From Actinomyces oris (GTDB lineage: Bacteria > Actinomycetota > Actinomycetes > Actinomycetales > Actinomycetaceae), in assembly GCF_006546825.1 (NCBI RefSeq), contig NZ_VICC01000006.1, positions 620,001-684,000 of the forward strand: a DNA stretch of 64,000 bases, in the 5' to 3' direction. Shown piece by piece: positions 8,854 to 17,193 of the stretch. Position 1 is the first letter of the stretch. Each line of letters starts with the position of its first letter. The notes below the pieces were generated by a model, which saw only the letters and a program-made list of their open reading frames with translations, was not told the origin of the DNA and ran no database searches. Position numbers and translations under genes: made by a program.

Positions 8854-9132
8854 ATGTCCGTCACCAAGATCTCCTCCTGCACCACCACCTCCTGCGCCTT
8901 CAACAACGGCGGCTGCACCGCCTTCGCCATCACCGTTGGTGGCGACAACGGCGCACCGGCCTGCGACACCTTCATCAGCCTCGACGCCCGCGGCGGCCTG
9001 CCGGTGGCAGAGGGCCACGTGGGTGCCTGCCAGCGTCTCGAGTGCGTCCACAACAAGGACCTCATGTGCACGGCCGAGGCCGTGACCGTCGGGGGCGACA
9101 CCGCCGCCTGCACGACCTACGAGGTCCGCTGA
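8854..9132 (+). CDS. DUF1540 protein, two Cys4 repeats
   Basis: A 92-residue soluble protein made of two similar DUF1540 units. Cysteines lie at 9, 14, 21, 37 and at 59, 64, 72, 86, giving two C-x4-C-x6/7-C-x13/15-C groups; each has an AxTVGGD segment between the third and fourth cysteine. Each unit could bind one zinc or iron ion. The ATG at 8854 has AAAGGAA upstream. DUF1540 function is unknown; metal storage or a redox role is a guess. No operon partner. Confidence 0.85.
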   Translation: MSVTKISSCTTTSCAFNNGGCTAFAITVGGDNGAPACDTFISLDARGGLPVAEGHVGACQRLECVHNKDLMCTAEAVTVGGDTAACTTYEVR

Positions 9133-9249
9133 CCGGAAGGCTCTCCAGCTCGAGCGGCTGGGGGCCAACGGGGGATGCCACCACATGGTGGTATCCCCCG
9201 TTTCGGTATTCGCGGCCAGCTGGTCGCAGCCGCAGCTGAGCTGACAGCC

Positions 9250-10137
9250 TCAGGGCCGAGTCAGGCGCTGCGGCAGAGCGTGAGAGGCCAGCTGCTCCAG
9301 GGCCGGCCCCACCTCGCCGGCGTCGGCCAGTGCCTGCCCGAAGGAGACCACGAGTGTGGTGACCTCCTCACCGGTGATGGACATGAGGGTCACCCCGTGA
9401 GCATCGACGTCGACGCACAGGGTCCTGTCCCACAGCGTCGGGCACACCCCGACGGCGGGGCGGGAGGAGCAGATCCATCCGGGCATCTGTCCCTCGCGCA
9501 CGGCCTCGCACACAGCCCGCAGACCGAGCTGACCGACGGCGCTGACCGCCTCGTGGGCGTCCATGATCTCCGGGGAACTCCAGGAGGCCGAGGGCGCCGC
9601 AGCGGCATCGGCCGAGTCGATGTCGAGGATCTCCTCGATGTCGTGGCTGGAGACCCCGGAGACGCAGTGAAGCATGACCCGTTCACAGGTGATGACGCCC
9701 AGCCGGCCGCCGGGACCCGCGGCGATCTCCCGGACCCGCTCGAGCGGATCCTCCCCGACGATGGCGCAGTGGCAGGCGGAAGCCCGAGAGGAGGCCAGCA
9801 GCAGGGCGCGGTCCTCGCCCTCGACCCAGGTCAGGCTCCCCAGCAGGTGAGCGGTGGCAGCCGTGATGCGCACACCTGGCTCGGCGGCGTCGAGAGTGAC
9901 ATCGAGTCGGATGTCGACGGCAACGTCGTCGGGCGCGATGGCCAACGGGGTGCCCTGGGGAGGACATGCGGCAACGAGGATTCGGCCATCGGCACGCAAG
10001 GCATGAGCGACGAAGGCGGCCGGCGCGGAGGGGTCGATGCGGTAGGCCGTTACCGCCGCGCTCCCACTGCCGGCCAGAAGACGCCGGGCCGTGCGCCGGG
10101 CACGCTGCATGATGTCGGGAACCTGAACGGACGTCAC
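9250..10137 (-). CDS. Putative HugZ/DUF2470-like protein behind an iron box
   Basis: A 295-residue soluble protein without signal peptide. Residues 15-60 look like a flavin/split-barrel oxidase-type strand pattern and the C-terminal third (CVDVDAHGVTLMSITG and onwards) resembles the end of DUF2470 domains found in heme-utilisation proteins; this is weak, by-eye similarity. A DtxR/IdeR-type iron box about 58-76 bases upstream makes iron-repressed expression likely and fits a heme or iron role. Otherwise it should be treated as hypothetical. Confidence 0.5.
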   Translation of the reverse strand: MTSVQVPDIMQRARRTARRLLAGSGSAAVTAYRIDPSAPAAFVAHALRADGRILVAACPPQGTPLAIAPDDVAVDIRLDVTLDAAEPGVRITAATAHLLGSLTWVEGEDRALLLASSRASACHCAIVGEDPLERVREIAAGPGGRLGVITCERVMLHCVSGVSSHDIEEILDIDSADAAAAPSASWSSPEIMDAHEAVSAVGQLGLRAVCEAVREGQMPGWICSSRPAVGVCPTLWDRTLCVDVDAHGVTLMSITGEEVTTLVVSFGQALADAGEVGPALEQLASHALPQRLTRP

Positions 10138-10194
10138 ACGCTTACCTTCCTACCGTGTTGCCGCACGTGGGGGCGGGTGCTCCGGGCAACATCT

Positions 10195-10213
10195 GAAGGT
10201 GAGGCTACCCTCA
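10195..10213 (-). promoter_or_regulatory. DtxR/IdeR-type iron box
   Basis: The minus-strand 19-mer TGAGGGTAGCCTCACCTTC matches 14 of 19 positions of the actinobacterial consensus TTAGGTTAGGCTCACCTAA, with near-dyad symmetry. It is correctly placed for repression of the gene starting at 10137. Confidence 0.65.
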
Positions 10214-10263
10214 GAGTGCCCGATGGGCCAGTTCCTTGCTGAAACCCGCACGTGGAGCGCGTC

Positions 10264-10911
10264 TCAGCGAGCCAGCCCGGGGAAGAGGTGCTGGATCCCA
10301 ACGACGATCATCTGCACCGCGATCGAGGCCAGGATCATGCCCATGAGGCGGGTCATGATGGTGCGCATCGTCATGGACAGGCGAGCACCAATGCTGGCTG
10401 AGAAGTAGAGAACGATCCCGAGCGCCGCAAGGACGGCTGCCAGGGCAGCTGCAACCGCCGCATGCCCGCCCAGTCCCTGGGCCTGGGACTGGATGACGAT
10501 GATGGTTGCGATCGTTCCCGGCCCCACGAGGATGGGGAAGGTCATGGGGTAGAAGGAGACGTCGTTCCCACCACCGGCAACGATGTTGTGCTGCGTCTTC
10601 TCCTGCGCACTGCCCTCGTGAGCGCTGGAGCCGCTGCCGTTGAGCATGGACAAGGAGATGATGAGCAGGACGATTCCGCCTGCAATCCGGAAATCGTCGA
10701 CGCCAATGCCGAAGAATCTCAGGATCGTCGCACCCAGGAGCAGGACGACAGTGCACATGACGGTGGAAGAGATCGTGGTACGAACTGCTGTACGCCGCTG
10801 GGTCGCAGCATCCTGTTCCTGGGTGAGGCTCAGGAACAGGGGCAGGTTGACAAAGGGGTTCATGATCGCGAAGAAGGCGCCTAGCGCCTTGATGAGCACA
10901 GCAGTAGCCAT
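10264..10911 (-). CDS. MarC family integral membrane protein
   Basis: A 215-residue protein with six hydrophobic segments and the MarC/UPF0056 signatures: FFAIMNPFVNLPLFLSLT near the N terminus and FPILVGPGTIATII in the middle. The family's transport function is unresolved. The ATG at 10911 was chosen because upstream sequence encodes the tRNA terminator and tRNA; a CACAAT hexamer ends six bases before it, and the intervening GTGGGG may alternatively be a ribosome site. Confidence 0.88.
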   Translation of the reverse strand: MATAVLIKALGAFFAIMNPFVNLPLFLSLTQEQDAATQRRTAVRTTISSTVMCTVVLLLGATILRFFGIGVDDFRIAGGIVLLIISLSMLNGSGSSAHEGSAQEKTQHNIVAGGGNDVSFYPMTFPILVGPGTIATIIVIQSQAQGLGGHAAVAAALAAVLAALGIVLYFSASIGARLSMTMRTIMTRLMGMILASIAVQMIVVGIQHLFPGLAR

Positions 10912-10917
10912 CCCCAC

Positions 10918-10923
10918 ATTGTG
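10918..10923 (-). promoter_or_regulatory. Candidate -10 element of marC-family gene
   Basis: CACAAT on the minus strand, six bases before the ATG. Confidence 0.4.
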
Positions 10924-10945
10924 CCGCACGCGGCAACGGCGGGCG

Positions 10946-10980
10946 GAAAAATAAAATGGCCCTCGCCTCATGGCGGGGCC
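10946..10980 (-). terminator. Intrinsic terminator of the tRNA-Ala pair
   Basis: On the minus strand a nine-pair GC stem with one bulged base (GGCCCCGCC / GGCGAGGGCC, loop ATGA) is followed by ATTTTATTTTT. This is the best U-tract terminator in the window and ends about 16 bases after the second tRNA. Confidence 0.85.
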
Positions 10981-10995
10981 TCTATATCGCTGGTG

Positions 10996-11071
10996 TGGTG
11001 GAGCTAGGGGGATTCGAACCCCCGACCTCTTCCATGCCATGGAAGCGCGCTACCAACTGCGCCATAGCCCC
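10996..11071 (-). tRNA. tRNA-Ala (anticodon GGC), CCA encoded
   Basis: 76 nt. Acceptor GGGGCTA pairs with TAGCTCC (one G-U), anticodon stem CTTCC/GGAAG with loop ATGGCAT gives GGC, T-arm GGGGG TTCGAAT CCCCC. Discriminator A73 and a genomic CCA follow. It is the downstream member of an identical pair. Confidence 0.97.
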
Positions 11072-11111
11072 GTGACGGGTGTCCCACCCGGCGTTCACTC
11101 CGAGGGGATCG

Positions 11112-11184
11112 TGGAGCTAGGGGGATTCGAACCCCCGACCTCTTCCATGCCATGGAAGCGCGCTACCAACTGCGCCATAGCCCC
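11112..11184 (-). tRNA. tRNA-Ala (anticodon GGC), CCA not encoded
   Basis: 73 nt, identical in its body to the copy at 10996-11071, but the 3' end is followed by CGA, so CCA must be added enzymatically. The copies are 40 bases apart and would be cut from one transcript. Confidence 0.97.
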
Positions 11185-11218
11185 GTTCGGGCGTCGCTCG
11201 CGTGCGGCGACGCGGATA

Positions 11219-11248
11219 ACTGTATGAAGTTCGGACCCGTCAGGGCAA
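11219..11248 (-). promoter_or_regulatory. Candidate promoter of the tRNA-Ala pair
   Basis: Minus-strand TTGCCC (11243-11248) and TACAGT (11219-11224) are 18 bases apart and would start a leader of about 27 nt before the first tRNA. Confidence 0.5.
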
Positions 11249-11277
11249 ATCCGCACCACGTGCGCTACCTCACCTGC

Positions 11278-11919
11278 TCAGCCCAGGATTCTGCCCAGCG
11301 GACTGGAGTCCACCGGTGGTCCGGCATTCCACGTCACCACCGCCCAGCCCGGAGGCCGTTTGTTGGTCCGCAGGAGTGCGTAGCAGCAGTTGCTCATGCC
11401 ACGCAGGCCGAACCACTGCTGAGCATCCATCCCCAGCAGGTAGGTGGCCCCCAGGTTGGTAGCCGCTCCGTGGGAGACGGCCACGATGATGTCGTCCTTC
11501 TGGGAACCTGCGACGATGGCCTTGAGCGCCTCCCCCACTCTCTCGGCGGTTTGGCGGCGCCCCTCGATCCGGAACTGAGGGAGGTCTCCCCCGGCCCGCC
11601 AGGTGGCGTAGTGCTCCGGCCACTGCTCCTTGATGTCAGCGGCCTTGAGGCCCTCCCAGTCCCCGAAGGACTTCTCCGCCAGACCCTCATCGATCTCGAC
11701 GCTCAGTCCGGTCAGCGACGCCAGCGCCTCGGCCGTGCCCCGAGCCCGAACCAGCGGGGAGGAGACGATGCGAGTGGGCCCCAGGGCCGCGATGTCCTCG
11801 GCGGCACGCCGAGCCTGGTCACGACCGGTCTCATTAAGAGGGACGTCAACCTGGCCCTGAATACGCCCTTGACTGTTGTAGTCGGTCTGACCGTGGCGCC
11901 ACAGAATGAGATCCGTCAT
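11278..11919 (-). CDS. Histidine phosphatase family protein (GpgP-like)
   Basis: A 213-residue phosphoglycerate-mutase-fold phosphatase. The phosphohistidine motif RHG at 8-10, the following GRIQGQ, the internal SSPLVRARGTAE and the second histidine in VSHGA are in place. The order nadD, rsfS, phosphatase is the same as mycobacterial Rv2421c-Rv2420c-Rv2419c, where the last gene is glucosyl-3-phosphoglycerate phosphatase GpgP. Orthology is suggested by synteny; substrate is not established. Start overlaps the rsfS stop (ATGA). Confidence 0.85.
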   Translation of the reverse strand: MTDLILWRHGQTDYNSQGRIQGQVDVPLNETGRDQARRAAEDIAALGPTRIVSSPLVRARGTAEALASLTGLSVEIDEGLAEKSFGDWEGLKAADIKEQWPEHYATWRAGGDLPQFRIEGRRQTAERVGEALKAIVAGSQKDDIIVAVSHGAATNLGATYLLGMDAQQWFGLRGMSNCCYALLRTNKRPPGWAVVTWNAGPPVDSSPLGRILG

Positions 11920-12335
11920 GACGCGGTGGTCTCCCGACCGCCGAGGGAATCACCGTCCTGGCTGCCCTCATGCGCCAGGTCCGCCGGCAGCTCGATGGCG
12001 GGGCAGTCCTTCCACAGGCGTTCGAGCGAGTAGAACTCCCGGTCCTCGTTCTGCAGGACGTGAACGACGACGTCGCCGTAGTCCACCAGGACCCAGTGGG
12101 CGTCGGCGAAGCCCTCCCGGGTACGGCGCTTGGCCCCGGCTCGGTGCATGGCCTCATCGACCGCATCGACGATGGCGTGGACGTGGCGGTCGTTCGCCCC
12201 GGAGGCCAGCAGGAAGACGTCGGTGAGTCCCAGTCGCTCGGAGACGTCGATGGCGGCGAGGTGCTCAGCCTTCTTATCGGCCGCCGCGCGAGCGGCAGCG
12301 ATCGCCAGGCCGGTGGCGTGTTCAGTGGCGGACAC
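11916..12335 (-). CDS. rsfS: Ribosomal silencing factor RsfS
   Basis: A 139-residue RsfS/DUF143 protein that binds ribosomal protein L14 and blocks subunit joining under starvation. Family core KKAEHLAAIDVSE, DVFLLASGANDRHVHAI and DYGDVVVHVL are intact. A 25-residue acidic tail is additional. It overlaps the phosphatase gene by four bases and lies 66 bases after the upstream gene. Confidence 0.95.
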   Translation of the reverse strand: MSATEHATGLAIAAARAAADKKAEHLAAIDVSERLGLTDVFLLASGANDRHVHAIVDAVDEAMHRAGAKRRTREGFADAHWVLVDYGDVVVHVLQNEDREFYSLERLWKDCPAIELPADLAHEGSQDGDSLGGRETTAS

Positions 12336-12401
12336 GGATCTCCTTCGGGAGGGTCAGTCGGACATCATGCGGCAGCGGCGACTGTACCGTGCCCACCTCC
12401 A

Positions 12402-14090
12402 TCAAACGAGCTGACGGATCCACTCCCCCGCACCGATGCTGGCTGCCATGGCGCTCGTACCACCGCCGAGCTTGCCGTTGGAGATCAGCAGCGCCAGGAC
12501 AACAGCGATGATAATCAGCAGCAGGACGATGATGAGCGCGGCCATGAGGATCTTGCCGGTGCGCGAGGAGGCGCCGGGCTGCTCCATCGGCAGGACGTGA
12601 TCCGGGGTGGGAACCCTTCCGGTCACCTCGTTGACGGGAGCCAGGTAAGGCTCCTCAGGGACCTCGGCAGCCGGGGCCGCCACGGAGTCCCACTCGGAGG
12701 CCCCCATCGGACCGTTGCCGTTCTCGGCCTCGTCGCTGTAGAAGGCGTAGGGGCTGACGGCCTCGCCGGAGACGGCTGCGGTCTCGGCCGTTCCGTCAAC
12801 GATCGCCTCCTGGAAGCTACCCGCCTGCGGGGGCTGATGCAGCGACCTCCACTGCGGGGCCCCGGGCGCACCGAACTCGGAGTCCTGTGCCCCCTGAGTC
12901 GAGGGCGCCGACGTCGACACCACCATGGTCTGTGCCTCAATGTCGACCTCGACCTCGGCGTCGTCCTGCACCATCGGTTCCTCGATGGAGGGAGCGCCGT
13001 AGACATCCTGCACGTCGGCGGCCTCCTGGGCGGACGGCGAGCTGTCCACGGGCTGGACCGAGCTGAGCTCTCCCGTGGAGGCGTTCACGGTGCGCACACC
13101 CTGCGCAGCGGCCGGAATCCGCACGATGGGTCGGCGCACCGAGCCGGCGGAGGACGCCGAGCCGGCGCTGACCCCGCTGCGGGAGGTCTCGGCGCTCCGC
13201 ATGGCCCCGGCCTGCCCGTAGGCGGCGACGTCGGCAGCACCGGGGGCGGTTGCGGAGATGGCGGGAACAGCGGAGGCGGCGCTCACGGCCTCGACCGCCG
13301 AGGAGGACTGCGAGGAGGCGTCCGCGTCGTCCTGAGCCACCGGCTCGAGACCCTCCCGGTAGTCGTAGGGGCTGGTGGCGGGCTCCTCGGTCTCAGCGCC
13401 GCCACTCACCTCGACGGCGCCCTGAGGCTCATTGTCCTGTGGGCTCTCCGGCTCCTCCGCCTCGGCGACGGAGCCTCCTTCAAGACGGTCCTTGAGTGAG
13501 AAGCGGGTGGGGACCGGCGCCGGCTCGGAGCTGGCGTTCGCGGCCCAGTGAGCGTCGTAGTCAAGGGTGGCCACCGGCAGGTCGACGGCCTCCATCAGGC
13601 CCGTCTCGATCTCGGAGATCGCCACGGCCTCGGCCGCCGACAGCGAGCGCCAGCTCGGAGCAGAGGCGGCCGACCCCTCGGGGACGGACATGCTCAGGGG
13701 CGGGTTCTGCCCGCCCTGCTCGAGATAGTCACCCCCGTCCAGGGCGGTGGGCTCGGCCGGCTCCACCGGCGCGGACTCGGCCTCGTCACCGGAGGTGGCG
13801 GAGGAACGGGAGGTGACCGACGAGGGATCGGCAAGAGGATCCTGGAGCGCCTGCGCCTGCTCAGGGGTGATCTCGCCCGCCTCGACGGCAGCCCTGAGCG
13901 CCTTGGCCTCCTCGCGCAGACGCCGCATCTCACGCCGGGTCAGGAGCGGCTGCTGACCGGTCAGGATCGCCTCGCGCTCCGCGGCGCGCTCCGCCTGCCG
14001 GATCGCACGACGACTACCGCGTGGAGCGTGCTCATCTGGCGTCGGCTCCTCGGACGTGGGGGCATTGACGCCGGTCTGCTCAGTGCTCAC
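12402..14090 (-). CDS. Large tail-anchored protein of unknown function between nadD and rsfS
   Basis: A 562-residue protein. Residues 1-100 are charged with a helical R/E/A-rich stretch ([17 protein letters not shown]); residues 100-500 are acidic, Ser/Ala/Pro/Glu-rich and almost certainly disordered; residues about 523-545 form one strong hydrophobic segment ([22 protein letters not shown]), leaving a short outside tail. The GTG at 14090 lies inside the end of nadD (11-base overlap) with AAGGAG seven bases upstream. No catalytic motif seen. Cell-envelope or scaffold role is only a guess from topology. Confidence 0.75.
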   Translation of the reverse strand: MSTEQTGVNAPTSEEPTPDEHAPRGSRRAIRQAERAAEREAILTGQQPLLTRREMRRLREEAKALRAAVEAGEITPEQAQALQDPLADPSSVTSRSSATSGDEAESAPVEPAEPTALDGGDYLEQGGQNPPLSMSVPEGSAASAPSWRSLSAAEAVAISEIETGLMEAVDLPVATLDYDAHWAANASSEPAPVPTRFSLKDRLEGGSVAEAEEPESPQDNEPQGAVEVSGGAETEEPATSPYDYREGLEPVAQDDADASSQSSSAVEAVSAASAVPAISATAPGAADVAAYGQAGAMRSAETSRSGVSAGSASSAGSVRRPIVRIPAAAQGVRTVNASTGELSSVQPVDSSPSAQEAADVQDVYGAPSIEEPMVQDDAEVEVDIEAQTMVVSTSAPSTQGAQDSEFGAPGAPQWRSLHQPPQAGSFQEAIVDGTAETAAVSGEAVSPYAFYSDEAENGNGPMGASEWDSVAAPAAEVPEEPYLAPVNEVTGRVPTPDHVLPMEQPGASSRTGKILMAALIIVLLLIIIAVVLALLISNGKLGGGTSAMAASIGAGEWIRQLV

Positions 14091-14763
14091 CGTCGTTCTC
14101 CTTCCTCAGGGACTGCTCGCGGGCCACTCTCGCCGTCATCGACGTCGCCGACGCCGGCCGCAAGGCCATACGATAGAGCCCGTACTTGCGTATGTACTGC
14201 ACGACACCGTCAGGGACCAGGTACCACACCGGAGACCCCTCCCCGACCCGCTGGCGGCAGTCAGTCGACGAGATCGCCATGGCCGGCACCTCGACCAGCG
14301 AGATCCGGTCACGGGGAACCCCGGAGTCACTGAGTACGTGCCCGGGACGCGTCACCCCCACCAGATGAGCCAGGTCGAAGATCCCCTCACTGTCCTTCCA
14401 GGTGAGGATCTGCGCCAGCGCGTCGGCTCCAGTGATGAAGTACAGCTCCGCGCCCGGGTACTCGGCCGCGATGTCATGCAGGGTGTCGATCGTGTAAGTC
14501 GTCCCACCTCGGTCGATATCGACCCGGGAGACCGTGAACCTCGGGTTGGAGGCCGTGGCGATCACCGTCATGAGGTACCGGTGCTCAGCCGGGGAGACCT
14601 TGCGCTCCTTCTTGAAGGGCTGGGCCCAGGTGGGCACGAAGATGACCTCGTCGAGAGCGAAGACGTTCTGCACCTCACTGGCTGCGACCAGGTGCCCATG
14701 GTGGATCGGATCAAAGGTTCCACCCATGATGCCGATGCGAAGCGGACGAGCAGACAGGGTCAC
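14080..14763 (-). CDS. nadD: Nicotinate-nucleotide adenylyltransferase NadD
   Basis: A 227-residue NaMN adenylyltransferase of NAD synthesis. The nucleotidyltransferase motif [11 protein letters not shown] begins near residue 14, and the C-terminal [13 protein letters not shown] (ISSTxxR) motif is present. The GTG at 14763 was chosen because the conserved domain begins at once and the upstream in-frame extension is Arg/Ser-rich without similarity. A dyad CAACT-AC-AGTTG lies 59 bases upstream (14822-14833). Confidence 0.93.
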   Translation of the reverse strand: MTLSARPLRIGIMGGTFDPIHHGHLVAASEVQNVFALDEVIFVPTWAQPFKKERKVSPAEHRYLMTVIATASNPRFTVSRVDIDRGGTTYTIDTLHDIAAEYPGAELYFITGADALAQILTWKDSEGIFDLAHLVGVTRPGHVLSDSGVPRDRISLVEVPAMAISSTDCRQRVGEGSPVWYLVPDGVVQYIRKYGLYRMALRPASATSMTARVAREQSLRKENDGEH

Positions 14764-14941
14764 GCGCTGCGCCTCGCTTCTCTCCTGGGGGACACGTTTG
14801 GTTCTCCTCAACCGGCTTGGACAACTACAGTTGGCGAACATACTGCCACGGCCTGCCCCCATTGTGGGTCTCCGCAACGCCATAAGCGAGTTATCAGCCA
14901 AGGGCGCAGAGACGCGAGGCGACATTCGGGCTGCTGTCAGG

Positions 14942-16021
14942 CTACTTCCAGTCGGCCAGTGCGCGCCCCGCCGCCCCCAGCGCCGGCGCGGTCGCCCCGA
15001 GCCGGGCCGCCACCAGTCGCGGTGCCGGCAGGTCGCCCACGAGATCCGCCACTCGGCCTCGCAGAGGCTCCAGGAACGCAGCCTCGTCCGCCCGCATCAG
15101 CTCGGAGTTGACGACGACGTCGAGGGGTCCGAGCAGGCCCACACCCTGAGCAATGAGCTCAGCCAGGCAGTCCAGGCCGGTGTCCCAGACGCGGCGCGCC
15201 TCCCGGTCCCCCGAGGCGATCGCGCCCAGGAGGGACTCCAGCCCCGTGGCGCACTGGGCGAATGACTCATCGGAAGCGTCCTCGCAGCCGCCCGGCTCCG
15301 GCGCGGCGGAGCCGAGGGAGCCGGCAGAGTCATCGAGCATGCCGGCGGTGTGCCGCCTGACCATTGCGCACACGGAGGCGACATCCTCCAGGCGGGCCCT
15401 CTCCCCGCTCCAGTCCGGATCGGGAACCAGGATCCGACCGACCTGACCGGCCCAGCCCTCACCGAGCACCGGGGCGCCGCCCAGCAGGACGGCGGAGGAG
15501 ATCCGCTCACCGACCGCCAGATAGAGGCAGTTCCTCCCGGCCGCACCCCACTGGCTCTCGGCCCAGGCGCCGCAACCGGCATCCTGATAGAGCCTCACCT
15601 CAAGGCCTCCGGAGAGTCCGGGTGACCCGGAGGCCTGAGACGACAGCGACCGTCTCACCAGACTCACCAACGGGGCGTCCTGCAACCCAAGAGTCTCGCT
15701 GCGGCGCACACGCCCCTCGTCCTCGTCGACAACACCGGGCACACTGACTCCGACGACGAGGGCCGCCGCCCCGGACACCTCACCACTGAGGTCATCGGCG
15801 AGGCCCGCGCACAAGGACTGGATCGCGCTCCCGATCTCCTGGGCCAGCCGATCGGCGTCTGCACGGCACTGTCTGGGGACCGGCCGCTCCACGGAGGAGA
15901 TGACACTCCCCCGGCCGTCAGCGACAACCGCGGTGACGGCGTCGGCACTGACATCGACCCCTATGGCGACGACGCCCTCCCCACGGCGGAGGGGCTCGGC
16001 AAGGTCAGCGGGACAACCCAT
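14942..16021 (-). CDS. Degenerate ROK-family (sugar kinase/regulator fold) protein
   Basis: A 359-residue ASKHA-fold protein with ROK-like N-terminal [13 protein letters not shown] and [16 protein letters not shown] segments. Compared with active ROK glucokinases, the zinc motif (CxCGxxGC) is absent, the ExGH motif reads QVGR, and the NDAN motif reads QDAG. No N-terminal helix-turn-helix. It may be an inactive sugar-binding relative. The ATG at 16021 gives a sensible domain start. It diverges from the DeoR-type gene across a 283-base region with a perfect dyad. Confidence 0.7.
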   Translation of the reverse strand: MGCPADLAEPLRRGEGVVAIGVDVSADAVTAVVADGRGSVISSVERPVPRQCRADADRLAQEIGSAIQSLCAGLADDLSGEVSGAAALVVGVSVPGVVDEDEGRVRRSETLGLQDAPLVSLVRRSLSSQASGSPGLSGGLEVRLYQDAGCGAWAESQWGAAGRNCLYLAVGERISSAVLLGGAPVLGEGWAGQVGRILVPDPDWSGERARLEDVASVCAMVRRHTAGMLDDSAGSLGSAAPEPGGCEDASDESFAQCATGLESLLGAIASGDREARRVWDTGLDCLAELIAQGVGLLGPLDVVVNSELMRADEAAFLEPLRGRVADLVGDLPAPRLVAARLGATAPALGAAGRALADWK

Positions 16022-16217
16022 ATCTTCTCTGTTCTCGGAGGCGGGATGGCGAGCCCACGGGGTCACCACTCCACACAATGACGTGATTGATGTCGACGAC
16101 AGTAGCAAGGTTTACATCGCGATGTGTCGCCCTCAGGAGGCAACTGGGGACATCCCTGAACTATGCTGACATCGGTACACCGACTACCTGCCGCACGGTC
16201 ACTAGAATACGGCAAGT

Positions 16218-16237
16218 GGTTGATGCACAAATCAACC
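16218..16237. promoter_or_regulatory. Perfect dyad between ROK-like and DeoR-family genes
   Basis: GGTTGAT and ATCAACC arms around GCACAA, 68 bases before the DeoR-type start and downstream of a possible -10 TAGAAT (16203-16208). A good candidate for autoregulation by the DeoR-family protein. Confidence 0.55.
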
Positions 16238-16304
16238 GTGCACCCCCTCCCAGCCCATCCCCTCTCCGTCCCGCACCACCCCCTTGACCCCCAGGAGGAT
16301 CGAG

Positions 16305-17081
16305 ATGTCTCGGCATGATCGCCATTCGGCCATCCTCGACATCGTCATGGACGAGGGCAGCGTCCATATCGACGACATCATCACGCGGCTGGGGGTCTCA
16401 GCGGCCACCGCGCGACGCGACCTCGACCACCTGGCTGACCAGCAGCTGGTCAGCCGTACCCGCGGCGGCGCCATTGCCAACCCCACCTCCACCGAGCCTC
16501 CTCTGCGCTACCGCACCTCCAAGATGGCCGATGAGAAGACCCGTATCGCCAAGGCGGCGGCTGCTCTGGTGCACCCGGGCGACTCCATCGGTCTCAACGG
16601 CGGCACCACGACCACTGAGGTCGCGCGCGAGATCGCGCTCCTGCCGGCGCTGACCGATCCGGAGGTGCCGGTCACCCTGGTCACCAACGCCGTCAACATC
16701 GCCAACGAGATGGCCGTGCGCCAGTGCGTGCGCGTCGTCGTCACCGGGGGGATCGCGCGAGCCCGGTCCTTCGAGCTCACCGGCCCTCTGGCCTCTCTCA
16801 TCCTTCCCTCGATCAGTGTGGGCACGCTCTTCCTGGGAGTCGAGGGACTTGATGAGAGGGGCGCCTACGCGCAGCACGACGGGGAGGCGGCCATCAACGC
16901 CGCACTGGTTGAGGCCGCCGAGCACGTCGTCATCGTGTGTGACAGCTCCAAGCTCGGCAGCACGGCCTTCGCCCTCATCTGCCCCACCTCCAGGATCGAC
17001 ACGGTCATCACCGACGACGGCGCCTGCGCCGACCAGGTCGAGGCCCTGCGGCGAGCCGGAGTCCAGGTGCAGCTGGTCTAG
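16305..17081 (+). CDS. DeoR/GlpR-family transcriptional regulator
   Basis: A 258-residue regulator: N-terminal HTH (residues 5-57, with the DeoR signature around RRDLDHLADQQLVSRTRGGA) and a C-terminal sugar-phosphate-binding ISOCOT-like domain (about 75-235, GLNGGTTTTEVA, LVTNAVNIANE, VTGGIARARSFELTG). The ATG at 16305 has AGGAGG at an ideal distance. Members sense phosphorylated sugars. It may control itself, the divergent ROK-like gene, or the glycosyltransferase cluster 112 bases downstream. Confidence 0.9.
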   Translation: MSRHDRHSAILDIVMDEGSVHIDDIITRLGVSAATARRDLDHLADQQLVSRTRGGAIANPTSTEPPLRYRTSKMADEKTRIAKAAAALVHPGDSIGLNGGTTTTEVAREIALLPALTDPEVPVTLVTNAVNIANEMAVRQCVRVVVTGGIARARSFELTGPLASLILPSISVGTLFLGVEGLDERGAYAQHDGEAAINAALVEAAEHVVIVCDSSKLGSTAFALICPTSRIDTVITDDGACADQVEALRRAGVQVQLV

Positions 17082-17143
17082 CATCCGACAAACCTGAGAG
17101 CTTTCTCATCCACCCCTAATCGTCATCTTCTTCTGGCCGGTCA

Positions 17144-17163
17144 GGATCGTTTCAGAACGATCC
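17144..17163. promoter_or_regulatory. Perfect dyad upstream of the glycosyltransferase cluster
   Basis: GGATCGTT and AACGATCC arms around TCAG, 30 bases before the first glycosyltransferase start. A weaker hairpin (TGAGA/TCTCA, 17095-17108) just after the DeoR-type stop may end that gene. The main dyad could be an operator or a 5'-UTR hairpin. Confidence 0.55.
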
Positions 17164-17193
17164 AGAACCGACACCGGGAGAAGAGAGACGATC

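Noticed and set aside
10970-11227. Open frame with GIRTPDL and MEARYQLRHSPV peptides
   Set aside because: It is a translation artefact of the two tRNA-Ala genes on the other strand.
14822-14833. Dyad CAACT-AC-AGTTG upstream of nadD as NAD-pathway operator
   Set aside because: Five-base arms are short and do not match NiaR, NrtR or NadQ sites I know; kept only as a note.
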